From Actinomycetota bacterium (GTDB lineage Bacteria > Actinomycetota > Thermoleophilia > Solirubrobacterales > Solirubrobacteraceae), in the NCBI GenBank assembly GCA_005884115.1, contig VAXW01000003.1:434001-498000 (forward strand): a stretch of 64,000 bases of DNA. The letters run 5' to 3'. A program made the translations under genes and the position numbers. Of this stretch, positions 46,221 through 55,685 are shown in pieces; positions within the stretch are counted from its first letter, which is position 1, and every line of letters begins with the position of its first letter. The notes under the pieces are model-generated. The model saw nothing but the letters and a program-made list of their open reading frames with translations. It was not told the origin of the DNA and did no database searches.

Positions 46221-47387
46221 TTAACGCTTGTGTCTCGCCTTCGGGAAGCGGTACAGCAGCGAGTTGCGCCTCCTCGCGGGCGCGCCTTCGCTCGGGGTGT
46301 AGGTCGTGCGCAGGCCCAGTCGCACGCGCTTGGCGCTGATGCCCTTGCGGCTGGGACGCAGGGTGAGCGTGTGCGTCCCGCCGCTGAGCGCGCTCGCCAG
46401 CTTCACCAGCGTGGCCGTGCGCGCCCTGCGAGCGCGCTTCGCTCTGACCCGGGCGGTGGCTTTCACGTCAACCACGCCAGGCTTGGGCAGGAAGACCCGC
46501 TCGAGGATGAGCCCGGCCTTCGTCACCCTGACCGACAGGACCGCGAAGGACCCGGACCTCGCCCCGTGCACGCCCGCCGCCGGTGCCGGCGCGCTGGTGG
46601 AGTTGACGGTCGTCAGCGTCAGCCCAGCGCCGCTCGGCGTGGCGATCACCTGGGTTGTGCCGGGAAGCAGCCTGCCCGCGCTCTCCAGCACGAGCGGCGT
46701 GGTCGAGAGCAGCGGTTTCACGATCGCCCCAGCCGTGCTCAGCGTGCCGTTGAGGCGGTCGACGGTCGTGCCCAAGGTGCTCGCGGCCCTTTCGGTCGTG
46801 GTCGCCACGAGCTGCGGTTCGAGCAGGTCGCTCAGCGTCGTCGCCAGCTCGTTTGCGAGCGTCGGCAGCGCCCCGGTCAGGCCGAGGTCGGCCAGGATTT
46901 CAGCCACCAGCGCGCGCAGCTCTTCGGCGTTCTGCGCGAGCGAAGAGAGGCGCGCTTCGATCAGCTGCGTAAGCGAGCCAGTGCTCAACCCCAGCGCGGA
47001 CAGGGTGGAGGTGACCTGTGAGAGCGTCGCGCTGGGGGAGAGCACTTCGCCGAGCAGGGTCGCGACCGAGGAGTAGCCGGGCAGGGCCTCGATCTCGGCC
47101 ATGAGTTCGGCGGAGGAGAGGTGGAGCACCGCCGCCAGCTGTTCGATCGTCAGCTTGCCCAGCACATCCACCGAGCGCCCGTTTTCGTCGAGTACCGTCA
47201 GGGACGCGTTCACTGGCTCCGAGGTGACCGACGCCGAGCCTTCGCTCGACGCCGTGGCGGTGGAGGGGAGGGCGCAGGCCAGCGCCGCGGCGGCGCCCAG
47301 GGCCGCGGTCGCCGCGCGCGAGCGCCAGAGCAGGGGTGAGAGGGCGGGTGAGAGGGCGGGCCGGGGCTTGTGGGCGGCGGCGCTCAT
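46221..47387 (-). CDS. secreted protein of unknown function, helical with basic beta-rich end
   Basis: The 388-aa protein has a signal peptide after a proline-rich n-region (ATAALGAAAALACALPSTATA). A long helical middle (LTIEQLAAVLHLSSAELMAEI, LSSLAQNAEELRALVAEILADL) is followed by a Lys/Arg-rich, strand-like C-terminal part with THTLTLRPSRKGISAKRVR. I recognise no family. AAAGGAG 5 bases before ATG 47387 supports the start. It interrupts the dapB-dapA order on the opposite strand. Confidence 0.7.
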   Translation of the reverse strand: MSAAAHKPRPALSPALSPLLWRSRAATAALGAAAALACALPSTATASSEGSASVTSEPVNASLTVLDENGRSVDVLGKLTIEQLAAVLHLSSAELMAEIEALPGYSSVATLLGEVLSPSATLSQVTSTLSALGLSTGSLTQLIEARLSSLAQNAEELRALVAEILADLGLTGALPTLANELATTLSDLLEPQLVATTTERAASTLGTTVDRLNGTLSTAGAIVKPLLSTTPLVLESAGRLLPGTTQVIATPSGAGLTLTTVNSTSAPAPAAGVHGARSGSFAVLSVRVTKAGLILERVFLPKPGVVDVKATARVRAKRARRARTATLVKLASALSGGTHTLTLRPSRKGISAKRVRLGLRTTYTPSEGAPARRRNSLLYRFPKARHKR

Positions 47388-47495
47388 GCTGTCTCCTTTG
47401 GGTGTCTGCCATCTACTCCCCAGAGAGCGCCCGCCCGCTTATGTGAACGGGAACTGGACGAACGTTCCAGCCCGCGCGCGCCGCGGCCGGCGTGG

Positions 47496-47501
47496 GATAC
47501 T
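47496..47501 (+). promoter_or_regulatory. -10 element of dapA
   Basis: GATACT lies 6 bases before ATG 47508, giving a leaderless arrangement. No clear -35 in the GC-rich upstream DNA. Confidence 0.45.
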
Positions 47502-47507
47502 GCACGC

Positions 47508-48413
47508 ATGACCGACCTCGGCGCCGTGCTGACCGCGATCGTGACGCCGTTCGATGCTGAGGAGAACGTCAGCGAGGAGGCGTTCGTGGCGCTCATGCGA
47601 CACCTCGCCGACAACGGCTCCGACGGGTTCGTGGTCGCGGGCACCACCGGCGAGGCCTCGACCCTCACCGATGAGGAGCAGCTCGGGCTGATCGAGCTCG
47701 CGGTCGCCGAGCGCCCGGCTGGAAAGACGGTCGTCGCCGGCACCGGCACCAACGACACGCGCCACGCGGTGTACCTGACCGAACGCGCCAGCGCAGTCGG
47801 CGTCGACGCGGTGCTGTCGGTCACGCCCTATTACAACAAGCCCAGCCCCGCCGGCCTGGTGCGCCACTACGAAGCCGTCGCCGCCGCCGCCGACGTGCCC
47901 GTCCTGCTGTACAACATCCCGGGCCGCACCGCGACCAACATGGGGCCCGAGCTGCTGGCCGAGCTCGCCCAGATCGACGGGATCGAAGGCGTCAAGCAGG
48001 CCAACGCCGAAGAGCTGCAGCTGATCGACGGGCTGGCGCTGTACGCGGGCGACGACGGCACCTTCGCGCGCGTGCTCGAGATGGGAGGAGCGGGCGGCAT
48101 CCTCGTCGCAAGCCACATCGTGGGCAAGGAGATGCGTCGCATGGTAGATGAGCCCGAGCACCGAGAGGAGATCGACGCGTCCCTGCGCGACGTCTACGAG
48201 ACGCTGTTCTTGACCTCCAACCCCACGTGCACGAAGGCCGCCCTGAACCTGCTGGGCCACGACGCGGGCGGGCTGCGCCTGCCGCTCATCGAGGCCAACG
48301 AGCGAGAGCTCGAAGCCGTGCGCGCGATGCTCATCCGCCATCAGCTGCTGTCCGGCGAGGGTCATGCGGCGGCGGCAGCCGGGGCGCACTCGGGGCCCGC
48401 CCCCGGCGCGTGA
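47508..48413 (+). CDS. dapA: 4-hydroxy-tetrahydrodipicolinate synthase
   Basis: DapA condenses pyruvate and aspartate semialdehyde. The 301-aa aldolase-fold protein has FVVAGTTGEASTLTDEE, the catalytic tyrosine in VTPYYNKPSPAGLVRHY, the Schiff-base lysine in IEGVKQANAE and LYNIPGRTATNM. ATG 47508 is the only well-placed start. Its stop overlaps RNase J (GTGA), an order common in actinobacteria. Confidence 0.96.
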   Translation: MTDLGAVLTAIVTPFDAEENVSEEAFVALMRHLADNGSDGFVVAGTTGEASTLTDEEQLGLIELAVAERPAGKTVVAGTGTNDTRHAVYLTERASAVGVDAVLSVTPYYNKPSPAGLVRHYEAVAAAADVPVLLYNIPGRTATNMGPELLAELAQIDGIEGVKQANAEELQLIDGLALYAGDDGTFARVLEMGGAGGILVASHIVGKEMRRMVDEPEHREEIDASLRDVYETLFLTSNPTCTKAALNLLGHDAGGLRLPLIEANERELEAVRAMLIRHQLLSGEGHAAAAAGAHSGPAPGA

Positions 48414-50071
48414 GCTCACTGCGCGTCCTGCCCCTCGGGGGGCTGGGAGAGGTGGGCAAGAACATGACCGTCGTCGAGCGCGACGGGCGCATCGTGGTGG
48501 TCGACGTGGGCCTTCGCTTTCCCACGCCCGACATGGTCGGCATCGACCTCGTGCTGCCCGACTTCTCTTACCTGCGCGAGCGCGCCTCAGAGGTCGAGGC
48601 GATCGTCGTCACGCACGGCCACGAGGACCACCTGGGCGCCCTGCCGTGGGTCCTGCGGGAGCTGGGCTCGGAGAACGCGCCACCGGTCTACGGCGGAGCG
48701 CTGACGCTGGCAATGGCGCGCTCGAAGCTCGACGAGCACAAGCTCCGCGACGTCGAGCTCATCGAGCTCGAGCCCGAGGCAGTCGTGGGCCTCGGCCCGT
48801 TTTCGCTCGAGCTCGTGCACATGACGCACTCAATCCCCGACTCGAGCGCCGTCGCGCTGGGCACCGAACTGGGGACGGTGCTGATCACGGGCGACTACAA
48901 GTTCGACCAGACGCCCGTGGACGGTCCGCCCGCCGATGTCTCGCGCCTGGCCGAGCTGGGGCGCGACGGCGTGCTGCTGCTGTGCGGGGACTCCACCAAC
49001 GTCGACCGCCCCGGGTTCTCGCCCTCGGAGTCGGTCGTGGGGCCGCACCTCGAGCAGGTGTTCGCGCGCTGCCGGGGGCGCATCGTGGTGACGAGCTTCG
49101 CCTCGAACATCCACCGCGTGCAGCAGGTCATGGACGCCGCCGCCGAGCTCGACCGCAAGGTCGTGCTGGTCGGGCGATCGATGCGCAAGAACGTCGGCAT
49201 CGGCCGCGCCCTCGGCCATATCGAGGTCGGCGAGGGCCAGTTGGTGGGTACGCGCGAGGTCGAGGACTTCCCCGACGAGCGGATCGTGATCATCTCCACC
49301 GGGTCGCAGGGCGAGCCGCTGTCGGCGCTTCGGCGCATGGCCTATCGCGACCACCCGGTGATCGAGCTTCGCGAAGGCGACACGGTCGTGTTCTCCGCCA
49401 CCCCGATCCCGGGCAACGAGCGTGCCGTGAACGACACCATCGACCGCCTCTACCACATCGGCTGCGAGGTTATAACGCCGCGCGAGGCGCCCGTGCACGC
49501 CTCCGGGCACGGGTACGCCGAAGAGGTCAAGCTGATGCTGAACCTGGTCAAGCCGCGCTACGTGATGCCCTTCCACGGCGACTACAAGCGGCTGCGCATG
49601 CACGCGCAGCTCGCGGAGGCAGTCGGGGTGCCGGTCGAGGACATCTTCCAATCCGAAAACGGCTTGCCGCTCGAGATCGACGAGCGCGGCGCCCGCTTCG
49701 GTGAGCGCGAGCGCTCGGGGATGATCTTCGTCGACGGCGTCGAGATCGGTGAGATGGCCGACGTCGCGCTGCGCGACCGCCGCATGCTCTCGGCCGACGG
49801 GATCTTCATCATCGTGGTGACTATCGCCGAGGAGCACGGACAGTCGGTGAGCGAGCCCGAGATCATCCTCCGCGGCGTGCCCTTCGAGGCTGGCGAGGAG
49901 CTGCTCGATGAGATCGCCGAGACGGTCCAGGCCACGCTCGAACGCGCCGCGAAGGAGGAGATCCGCGAGGTGGACCTGCTGCAGCAGATGCTGCACGACG
50001 ACCTCGCCAAGCTCGTCTACGAACGGCTCAAGCGGCGCCCGATGGTGCTGCCAGTGGTTGTTGAGGTGTAG
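48410..50071 (+). CDS. rnj: ribonuclease J
   Basis: RNase J is a 5'-3' exo/endoribonuclease of mRNA decay and rRNA maturation. The 553-aa protein has the beta-lactamase fold with LPLGGLGEVGKNMTVVE, VVTHGHEDHLGALPW, ITGDYKFDQTPVDG, the beta-CASP domain and HASGHGYAEEVKLMLNLVKP, then a C-terminal domain. GTG 48410 overlaps the dapA stop. The last 44 bp overlap the end of the convergent kinase gene. Confidence 0.96.
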   Translation: MSSLRVLPLGGLGEVGKNMTVVERDGRIVVVDVGLRFPTPDMVGIDLVLPDFSYLRERASEVEAIVVTHGHEDHLGALPWVLRELGSENAPPVYGGALTLAMARSKLDEHKLRDVELIELEPEAVVGLGPFSLELVHMTHSIPDSSAVALGTELGTVLITGDYKFDQTPVDGPPADVSRLAELGRDGVLLLCGDSTNVDRPGFSPSESVVGPHLEQVFARCRGRIVVTSFASNIHRVQQVMDAAAELDRKVVLVGRSMRKNVGIGRALGHIEVGEGQLVGTREVEDFPDERIVIISTGSQGEPLSALRRMAYRDHPVIELREGDTVVFSATPIPGNERAVNDTIDRLYHIGCEVITPREAPVHASGHGYAEEVKLMLNLVKPRYVMPFHGDYKRLRMHAQLAEAVGVPVEDIFQSENGLPLEIDERGARFGERERSGMIFVDGVEIGEMADVALRDRRMLSADGIFIIVVTIAEEHGQSVSEPEIILRGVPFEAGEELLDEIAETVQATLERAAKEEIREVDLLQQMLHDDLAKLVYERLKRRPMVLPVVVEV

Positions 50072-51443
50072 GGGAGCCGACGCCTGCCGAGCGCGGCAGG
50101 CGCACGACGAAGCGCGCCCCGCTCCCGTCGCGCGAGGGCTCCAGCGCGACGCTGCCGCCGTGTGACTCGGCGACCGCCCTGACGATCGCCAGGCCCAGGC
50201 CGAACGAGCCGCCCCGGTCGCCCTTGCCGCGCACGAAGCGCTCGAACAGGCTCGAGGCGAGCTCCGGCGGCACTCCAGGCCCGTCGTCGGCTACGACCAG
50301 CAGCACCTGCCCGTTCTCAGAGCTCGTCTCGACGTTGATCTTGGTACCGGGCGGGGTGTGTCGCAGGGCGTTGTCGAGCAGGTTGATCGTCAGGCGGTGA
50401 AGCTCGTCGCGGGAGGCCTCGACCACCGCCGGCGCGACGCTCAGCGTGATGTCGTGATCGGCGCTCACCGGACCGAGCTCGGCGGCCGCCTCGACGACGA
50501 TGTGCGCGAGGTCGCACGCCTCGCGCCTCGGGACGCGGCCGACATCGGTGCGCGCCAAGAGCAGCAGGTCCGCGACCAGACGGCGCATGCGCTGGGCTGA
50601 GCGGAAGGCCGAGCGTGCCGCTTCGCCGGAATCCCCGGCCAGCGACTCGCTGAGCAGCTCGAGATTGGCGAGCACGCTGGTCAAGGGGGTTCGCAGCTCG
50701 TGCGAGGCGTCGGCCACGAATCGCCGCTGGCGCGTGAGCATGGACTCCGTCTCCGCGCGCGCAGCATCCAGCTCGCGCAACATGCCCTCGAGGGTGCGTG
50801 CCAGCTCGGCGACCTCGTCACTGGCCTCGGGCTGCGGCACCCGCAGCGAGGGGTCGCGCGTGCGCGCGATCGTCTCCGCAGTCGAAGTCAGCTCCGCGAT
50901 CGGCGCCATCGCTCGGCGCGCGATCGCCATCCCCGCCAGCAGCGCCAGCGCGGTGCCCGCGAGCACCCCGAAGAGCAGGAACAGCTCGACGCGCGCGACC
51001 GTCGCCTCGGTGTCGGAGATGCGCCGGCCGTACTGGATGATCACCTCGCCGAGCGGGTCATCGCTGCCGGCGGCGCGCACAACGGCCGCGTGGCTGACGA
51101 CGCGATAGCCGTGGATCGTGCTCGGCCGCGAGCTGGGTTCACCCAGCGAGGGACCGTTGGAAGGTTCCCTGACGATCACGCGGCCGGGCAGCGTGAGGAT
51201 GCGGATCTCGGCGCGATCCGCGCCACCCGTAAAGGCCGCCAGCGGAGGCTCGATCGAGACGATGCGGTGCAAGCCCGTGGGCTCGGCGACGATCCTCAGC
51301 TGCGAGGAGAGCTGCAGAGCAGTCGCGTCGACCTGATGGTTGAAGTCGGCACGCACGCGGTGCACGGTGAGGGAGCCGATCGCCACCGCGAAGGCGCACA
51401 GGATCACGAACGTCAGCAGCGCCGAGACGCTCGCCAGGCGCAC
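50028..51443 (-). CDS. two-component sensor histidine kinase
   Basis: The 471-aa protein has an N-terminal membrane helix (VSALLTFVILCAFAVAIG), an extracytoplasmic loop of about 130 residues, a second helix (LFLLFGVLAGTALALLAGM), a HAMP-like linker, the HisKA box with the phosphorylated histidine in FVADASHELRTPLTSVLA, and HATPase motifs NLLDNALRHTPPG, VADDGPGVP and GSFGLGLAIVRAVAESHGG. Start GTG 51443 is 67 bp after its response regulator stop; the upstream frame is open with residues that would suit a slightly longer kinase but lacks a start codon. The signal is unknown. Confidence 0.93.
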   Translation of the reverse strand: MRLASVSALLTFVILCAFAVAIGSLTVHRVRADFNHQVDATALQLSSQLRIVAEPTGLHRIVSIEPPLAAFTGGADRAEIRILTLPGRVIVREPSNGPSLGEPSSRPSTIHGYRVVSHAAVVRAAGSDDPLGEVIIQYGRRISDTEATVARVELFLLFGVLAGTALALLAGMAIARRAMAPIAELTSTAETIARTRDPSLRVPQPEASDEVAELARTLEGMLRELDAARAETESMLTRQRRFVADASHELRTPLTSVLANLELLSESLAGDSGEAARSAFRSAQRMRRLVADLLLLARTDVGRVPRREACDLAHIVVEAAAELGPVSADHDITLSVAPAVVEASRDELHRLTINLLDNALRHTPPGTKINVETSSENGQVLLVVADDGPGVPPELASSLFERFVRGKGDRGGSFGLGLAIVRAVAESHGGSVALEPSRDGSGARFVVRLPRSAGVGSPTPQQPLAAPSGAA

Positions 51444-51510
51444 GCGGATGGGCAGGCGGTCGAAGCTCGCGTAGGCGCGCGCGACGGCCCGCCGGGGGAT
51501 GCGAACGACC

Positions 51511-52197
51511 CTACGCGCGAAGGACGTAGCCCGCTCCTCTGATGGTGTGCAGCAGGCGAGGCTCGCCCTCGGCCTCGAGCTTGCGCCGCAGGTTCGAGAC
51601 GAATACCTCGATCGTGTTGGTGGTGGAGAACGGGTCGTATCCCCACACCTCGTCGAGCAGCCGCTGGCGGGAGATGACGATGCGCTCGTTGCGCATCAAG
51701 TACTCGAGCAGCTCGAACTCGCGCTGTGTCAGATCGACGGCGCGCTCCCCGCGCATGACCTCGTGCGTGTCGGCGTTGAGTGAGAGGTCCGAGACGCGCA
51801 GCGGCGCCGAGCCGCGCGGCGGGCGCCGGCGCAGCAGAGCTCGCATGCGCGCGAGCAGCTCCTGGCGCTCGAAGGGCTTGACGAGGTAGTCGTCGGCGCC
51901 CGCATCCAGCCCCTCCACGCGGGCGTCGAGCGCGTCGCGAGCGGTGAGGATGAGGATCGGCACGTCGGCCTCCGCGCGCATCGTTCGTGCGACCTCTATG
52001 CCGTCGACCTCGGGCAGCCCGAGGTCGAGGATCACCAGATCGGGCGCGAACGCGCGGCCGTGCTCGAGCGCCGAGCGCCCGTCTGGGGCGGCTCGCACCT
52101 CATATCCCTCCATGCGCAGAGAGCGCTGGAGCGCCTGGGCGATGTCCTCGTCGTCCTCCACCACGAGGACGCGTGGCGCACGTGCGTATTCGTTCAT
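51511..52197 (-). CDS. OmpR/PhoB-family response regulator
   Basis: The 228-aa protein has a receiver domain (VLVVEDDEDIAQALQRSL, phospho-acceptor Asp in DLVILDLGLPEVDG, LTARDALDARVEGL, DYLVKPF) and a winged-helix DNA-binding domain (LTQREFELLEYLMRNERIV, then IEVFVSNLRRKLEAEGEPRL). It precedes the sensor kinase in the same operon. ATG 52197 begins the family-like sequence. The promoter region is shared with divergent ftsK. Confidence 0.95.
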   Translation of the reverse strand: MNEYARAPRVLVVEDDEDIAQALQRSLRMEGYEVRAAPDGRSALEHGRAFAPDLVILDLGLPEVDGIEVARTMRAEADVPILILTARDALDARVEGLDAGADDYLVKPFERQELLARMRALLRRRPPRGSAPLRVSDLSLNADTHEVMRGERAVDLTQREFELLEYLMRNERIVISRQRLLDEVWGYDPFSTTNTIEVFVSNLRRKLEAEGEPRLLHTIRGAGYVLRA

Positions 52198-52279
52198 GTC
52201 GTGTATGTAGTAGTGGCCGCTAAAGCGATGGTAAGGCCCCCGGGCAGGGTCCGCGAGGCCGGCGTCGAAGTTGCGCAGG

Positions 52280-54862
52280 ATGGCCGGCGCGAGAAGACGC
52301 ACCCGCTCAAGCCGCTCCGCGCCCCGGCGCAGCGCCAGAGCGCGGCCGCGTCGCGGGCGTCGCGGGCACTCGCCCTGGGCGCGCTCGCTGCGCTGGCTGC
52401 GGCCCTCGCGCCTGGTGCGGCTGCGCGCGCTCGACCAGCGCGCTCGAGACGTGCTCGGCCTCGCGCTGCTCGCGCTCGGCATCTTCGCGGGCTTCGTGCT
52501 CGATGGCGGCTGGGACGGGGGAGGAGGAGGTCACGCCCTGGAAAGCGCGCTTGGCCTCCTCTTGGGTCGCGCGCGGGTGCTCGCGCCGCTGGCGCTGGTG
52601 GCGGGAGGCGCCGCGCTGCTGCTGGCACCCCTGCTCGCCGCGCGTGCGCAGGAGGGCGAGGGAGCGCAGCCGCGCAACACGCGACTCATCGGTGCGATCT
52701 GCCTGTTCGCCTCGCTCACGCTCGCCCTGGCCGCGGGCATGGCTGGGATCAGCGCGCCGCGCTCGGGGGCGCCATCGACCTGGAGCTCCTCTTTCTTGCA
52801 CGCTCACGGGGGTGTTGTCGGAGAGGCGCTGTATGCGCTCGCCAACCGCCTCGTCAGCCAGCTCGGCGTTGACATCCTCGTGGTATTCCTGATGCTCGCC
52901 GGCGGCACGCTCGTCACCGGCGCATCGCTCCCCGGTGCCATCCGCGCGCTCGCGCGCGTGACCGCGCAGGTGCTCGGCGTCGCGGGCGCGCTCGCCGCGG
53001 GGCGCAAGCGGACATTCGACGGGGAGGCCGCGGCAGCCGACGCGCCGGAGCTCGCGGAGGCTGCCCGCGCAGCTGCACTTGCGCCCCCTGAGCCCTCCGA
53101 GCAGGAGCTGATCGTGCGCTCGACACACCTGGAAGGCCCCTCGCAGGAGACCGCTGAGTTCCCCGCGCGCGAGCTTCGCGGCACCGGGGAAGGCGTGGAG
53201 CGGCCGGGCGTCGCTCCCCCGCGCGCAGGTGCCGCAGCGCGGCGAGACGGCAGCGAGGGGGGATCGGGAGGCTCACCGGGGGACGAGCTCACCCCACGCG
53301 GGCGCCTGCACGACTCCGTCACCGAGGACCCGGCGTTCGAGTGGAAGCTCCCCGAGGCCGGGAAGCTGCTCACGCGCTCAACGGGCGAGCAGGCGCGGCC
53401 CGACACCGCCGGCCAGAGCCAGACGGCCGCAAGCCTGCTCGAGGCGCTGGGCCACTTCAACGTGCAGGCAAAGGTGATCGGCACGGTCGCCGGTCCGCAT
53501 ATAACGCGCTACGAGCTGCGGCTTGCACCCGGGACCAAGATGGCCAACGTCGCCAAACTGAAGGACGACCTCGCCTACGCGCTCGCGGCGACCGACATCC
53601 GCATCCTCGCGCCGATACCAGGCAAGCAGGCGGTGGGCGTCGAGGTTCCCAACGCCCACCGGCGCATCGTGCGCCTCGGGGACGTCTTCCAGGAGCCGCC
53701 GCCGGACTCCTCGCCTCTCACCGTGTGGCTGGGAAAGGACGTGGCGGGAAAGGCGATCGGTGCGGACCTCGCCAAGATGCCGCACCTGCTCGTCGCTGGC
53801 ACCACCGGAGCGGGCAAGTCGGCCGCCATCAACTCGATGCTCTCGAGCGTCCTGCTGCGCGCCACGCCGCACGACGTGCGGCTCGTGCTCGTCGACCCCA
53901 AGCAGGTCGAGCTCAATCACTACGAGTCGATCCCGCACCTGCTGACGCCGGTGATCACGAGCCCGCGCATGGCGGCGAACGCGCTGCAGAACCTCGTCAA
54001 GGAGATGGAGCAGCGTTACGGGATCATGTCGTTGGCGCGCACGCGCGGCCTGCTCGAGCTCAACCGCGCGCGCGAGCGACGCGGTGAGGCGCGGCTGCCG
54101 TACATCCTGTGCGTGATCGACGAGCTCGCCGACCTGATGATGGTGGCGCCCGCCGATGTCGAGGACTCGATCATCCGGCTCGCCCAGAAGGCGCGCGCGG
54201 TAGGCATCCACCTGGTCCTGGCCACGCAGAGCCCGCGCGTGGACGTGATCACGGGCATGATCAAGGCGAATGTGCCCTCGCGGATCGCCTTCGCCGTCTC
54301 CTCGCAGACGGACTCGCGCGTGATCCTCGACCAGAACGGCGCCGAGTCCCTGCTGGGGCAGGGGGACATGCTCTTCAGTCCCGTCGGCAGCTCGCGCCTG
54401 CAGCGCATCCAGGGGGCGTACATCGACGAGCGCCAGATCGCGCTGCTCACCGAGCTGTGGCGCAAGCAGGGCGAGCCGGAGCTGCGCGAGGAGCTACTCG
54501 AGGAGGTCGAGTCCGAGGCTCCAGAAGGCGCGGGCGACGAGCTCGACCCCGACGAGGATCCGCTGCTGCGCGACGCGATTGTGCTGGTCGCGGAAATGCA
54601 GACAGCATCGACCTCGATGCTCCAGCGCCGCCTGCGCCTCGGCTACACCCGCGCGGGACGCGTGATCGACATGCTCGAGCGGCGCGGCGTGATCTCGGGC
54701 TATGAGGGCTCCAAGCCGAGGCAGGTGCTGATCACGGAGGCCGACCTGCCGCGCGTGCTGGACGAAACGGGGAGGATGGCCGAAGCGGGGATGCGAGCCA
54801 GAGGCGAGCGTCTCCCGCCCTCGCCGGCGCTGGGCGAGCCCGCGGCCACCACCAGCGACTAG
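52280..54862 (+). CDS. ftsK: DNA translocase FtsK/SpoIIIE
   Basis: FtsK pumps DNA at the division septum and aids chromosome dimer resolution. The 860-aa protein has an Arg-rich N-terminal tail, about four membrane helices (residues 60-240), a disordered linker, the RecA-like motor with Walker A VAGTTGAGKSAAINSML, Walker B YILCVIDELADLMMV, and the C-terminal winged-helix gamma domain (SMLQRRLRLGYTRAGRVIDM). ATG 52280 is used; TTG 52271 would add 3 residues. Confidence 0.95.
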   Translation: MAGARRRTRSSRSAPRRSARARPRRGRRGHSPWARSLRWLRPSRLVRLRALDQRARDVLGLALLALGIFAGFVLDGGWDGGGGGHALESALGLLLGRARVLAPLALVAGGAALLLAPLLAARAQEGEGAQPRNTRLIGAICLFASLTLALAAGMAGISAPRSGAPSTWSSSFLHAHGGVVGEALYALANRLVSQLGVDILVVFLMLAGGTLVTGASLPGAIRALARVTAQVLGVAGALAAGRKRTFDGEAAAADAPELAEAARAAALAPPEPSEQELIVRSTHLEGPSQETAEFPARELRGTGEGVERPGVAPPRAGAAARRDGSEGGSGGSPGDELTPRGRLHDSVTEDPAFEWKLPEAGKLLTRSTGEQARPDTAGQSQTAASLLEALGHFNVQAKVIGTVAGPHITRYELRLAPGTKMANVAKLKDDLAYALAATDIRILAPIPGKQAVGVEVPNAHRRIVRLGDVFQEPPPDSSPLTVWLGKDVAGKAIGADLAKMPHLLVAGTTGAGKSAAINSMLSSVLLRATPHDVRLVLVDPKQVELNHYESIPHLLTPVITSPRMAANALQNLVKEMEQRYGIMSLARTRGLLELNRARERRGEARLPYILCVIDELADLMMVAPADVEDSIIRLAQKARAVGIHLVLATQSPRVDVITGMIKANVPSRIAFAVSSQTDSRVILDQNGAESLLGQGDMLFSPVGSSRLQRIQGAYIDERQIALLTELWRKQGEPELREELLEEVESEAPEGAGDELDPDEDPLLRDAIVLVAEMQTASTSMLQRRLRLGYTRAGRVIDMLERRGVISGYEGSKPRQVLITEADLPRVLDETGRMAEAGMRARGERLPPSPALGEPAATTSD

Positions 54863-54875
54863 CCTTTTCCGGCAG

Positions 54876-55685
54876 ATGCCGGATATTGGTGAAACTCTGC
54901 GCGACGCGCGCATGCGCGCCCGCATCGACGTGTCCGAGATCGAGGCCAAGACCAAGATCAGGGCCAAGTACCTGCGCGCGCTCGAGAACGAGGAGTGGGG
55001 CCTGCTTCCGGGCCCGACGTTCGTGAAGAGCTTCCTGCGCACCTACGCGCAGGCCCTCGGCCTCGACGGTAAAGCCCTGGTGGAGGAGTACCGCGCCAGC
55101 CACGAGCACCCGAGCGAGTCGGTCTACGAGCCGATCGTCTCCTCCTCCCAGCGCACGCGTGGGCGAGGCGGCTCGGGGCGGCCAGCGTCCGGCCCCTCCC
55201 GCGCCTACGTCTCGCTGGTCGGCGTGGTCCTGGTGCTGATCGTGCTGCTCGTCATCGGCCTGCTGAGCGGCGGAGGAGGCGGCTCGGGGCACCGCACCGC
55301 GCGGAAGTCGACGCGGCCTCACACCGCGCACGGCAAGCGCTCGACAGGTGCAGGCAGGCCCGCATCGGCCGGCGGAACGACAGCCGGCACAGGATCCTCG
55401 GCGATCGTCTCCCTATCCCTGCAAGCGACCGCGCGCGTGTACGTGTGCCTGCTCGGAGACGGCGCCCGCAAGCTGATCCCAGGCACTGAACTGCAGCCTG
55501 GAGCGACGACCCCGGTTTACCACGCGAGGCGCTTCAAGATCACGCTCGGCAACAATGCGGTGAGACTGCTGATCGACGGCAGCGCGCGCACTGTGCCACC
55601 CTCGAGCCTGCCGATCGGGTACGCGATCACCAAGGCGAGCGGCCGCCAGACGCTTCCGCAGAGCCAGCTTCCGACCTGCAAGTGA
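54876..55685 (+). CDS. RodZ-like protein: cytoplasmic HTH, one membrane helix, extracytoplasmic domain
   Basis: RodZ-type proteins link the cytoskeleton or cell-shape machinery to the membrane. The 269-aa protein begins with an XRE/HTH_25 domain ([40 protein letters not shown]), has one transmembrane helix ([20 protein letters not shown]), a Gly/Ser/Thr-rich linker and a C-terminal beta-rich domain with [23 protein letters not shown] 54876 is 13 bp after ftsK. It is coupled to cinA by GTGA. Confidence 0.85.
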   Translation: MPDIGETLRDARMRARIDVSEIEAKTKIRAKYLRALENEEWGLLPGPTFVKSFLRTYAQALGLDGKALVEEYRASHEHPSESVYEPIVSSSQRTRGRGGSGRPASGPSRAYVSLVGVVLVLIVLLVIGLLSGGGGGSGHRTARKSTRPHTAHGKRSTGAGRPASAGGTTAGTGSSAIVSLSLQATARVYVCLLGDGARKLIPGTELQPGATTPVYHARRFKITLGNNAVRLLIDGSARTVPPSSLPIGYAITKASGRQTLPQSQLPTCK

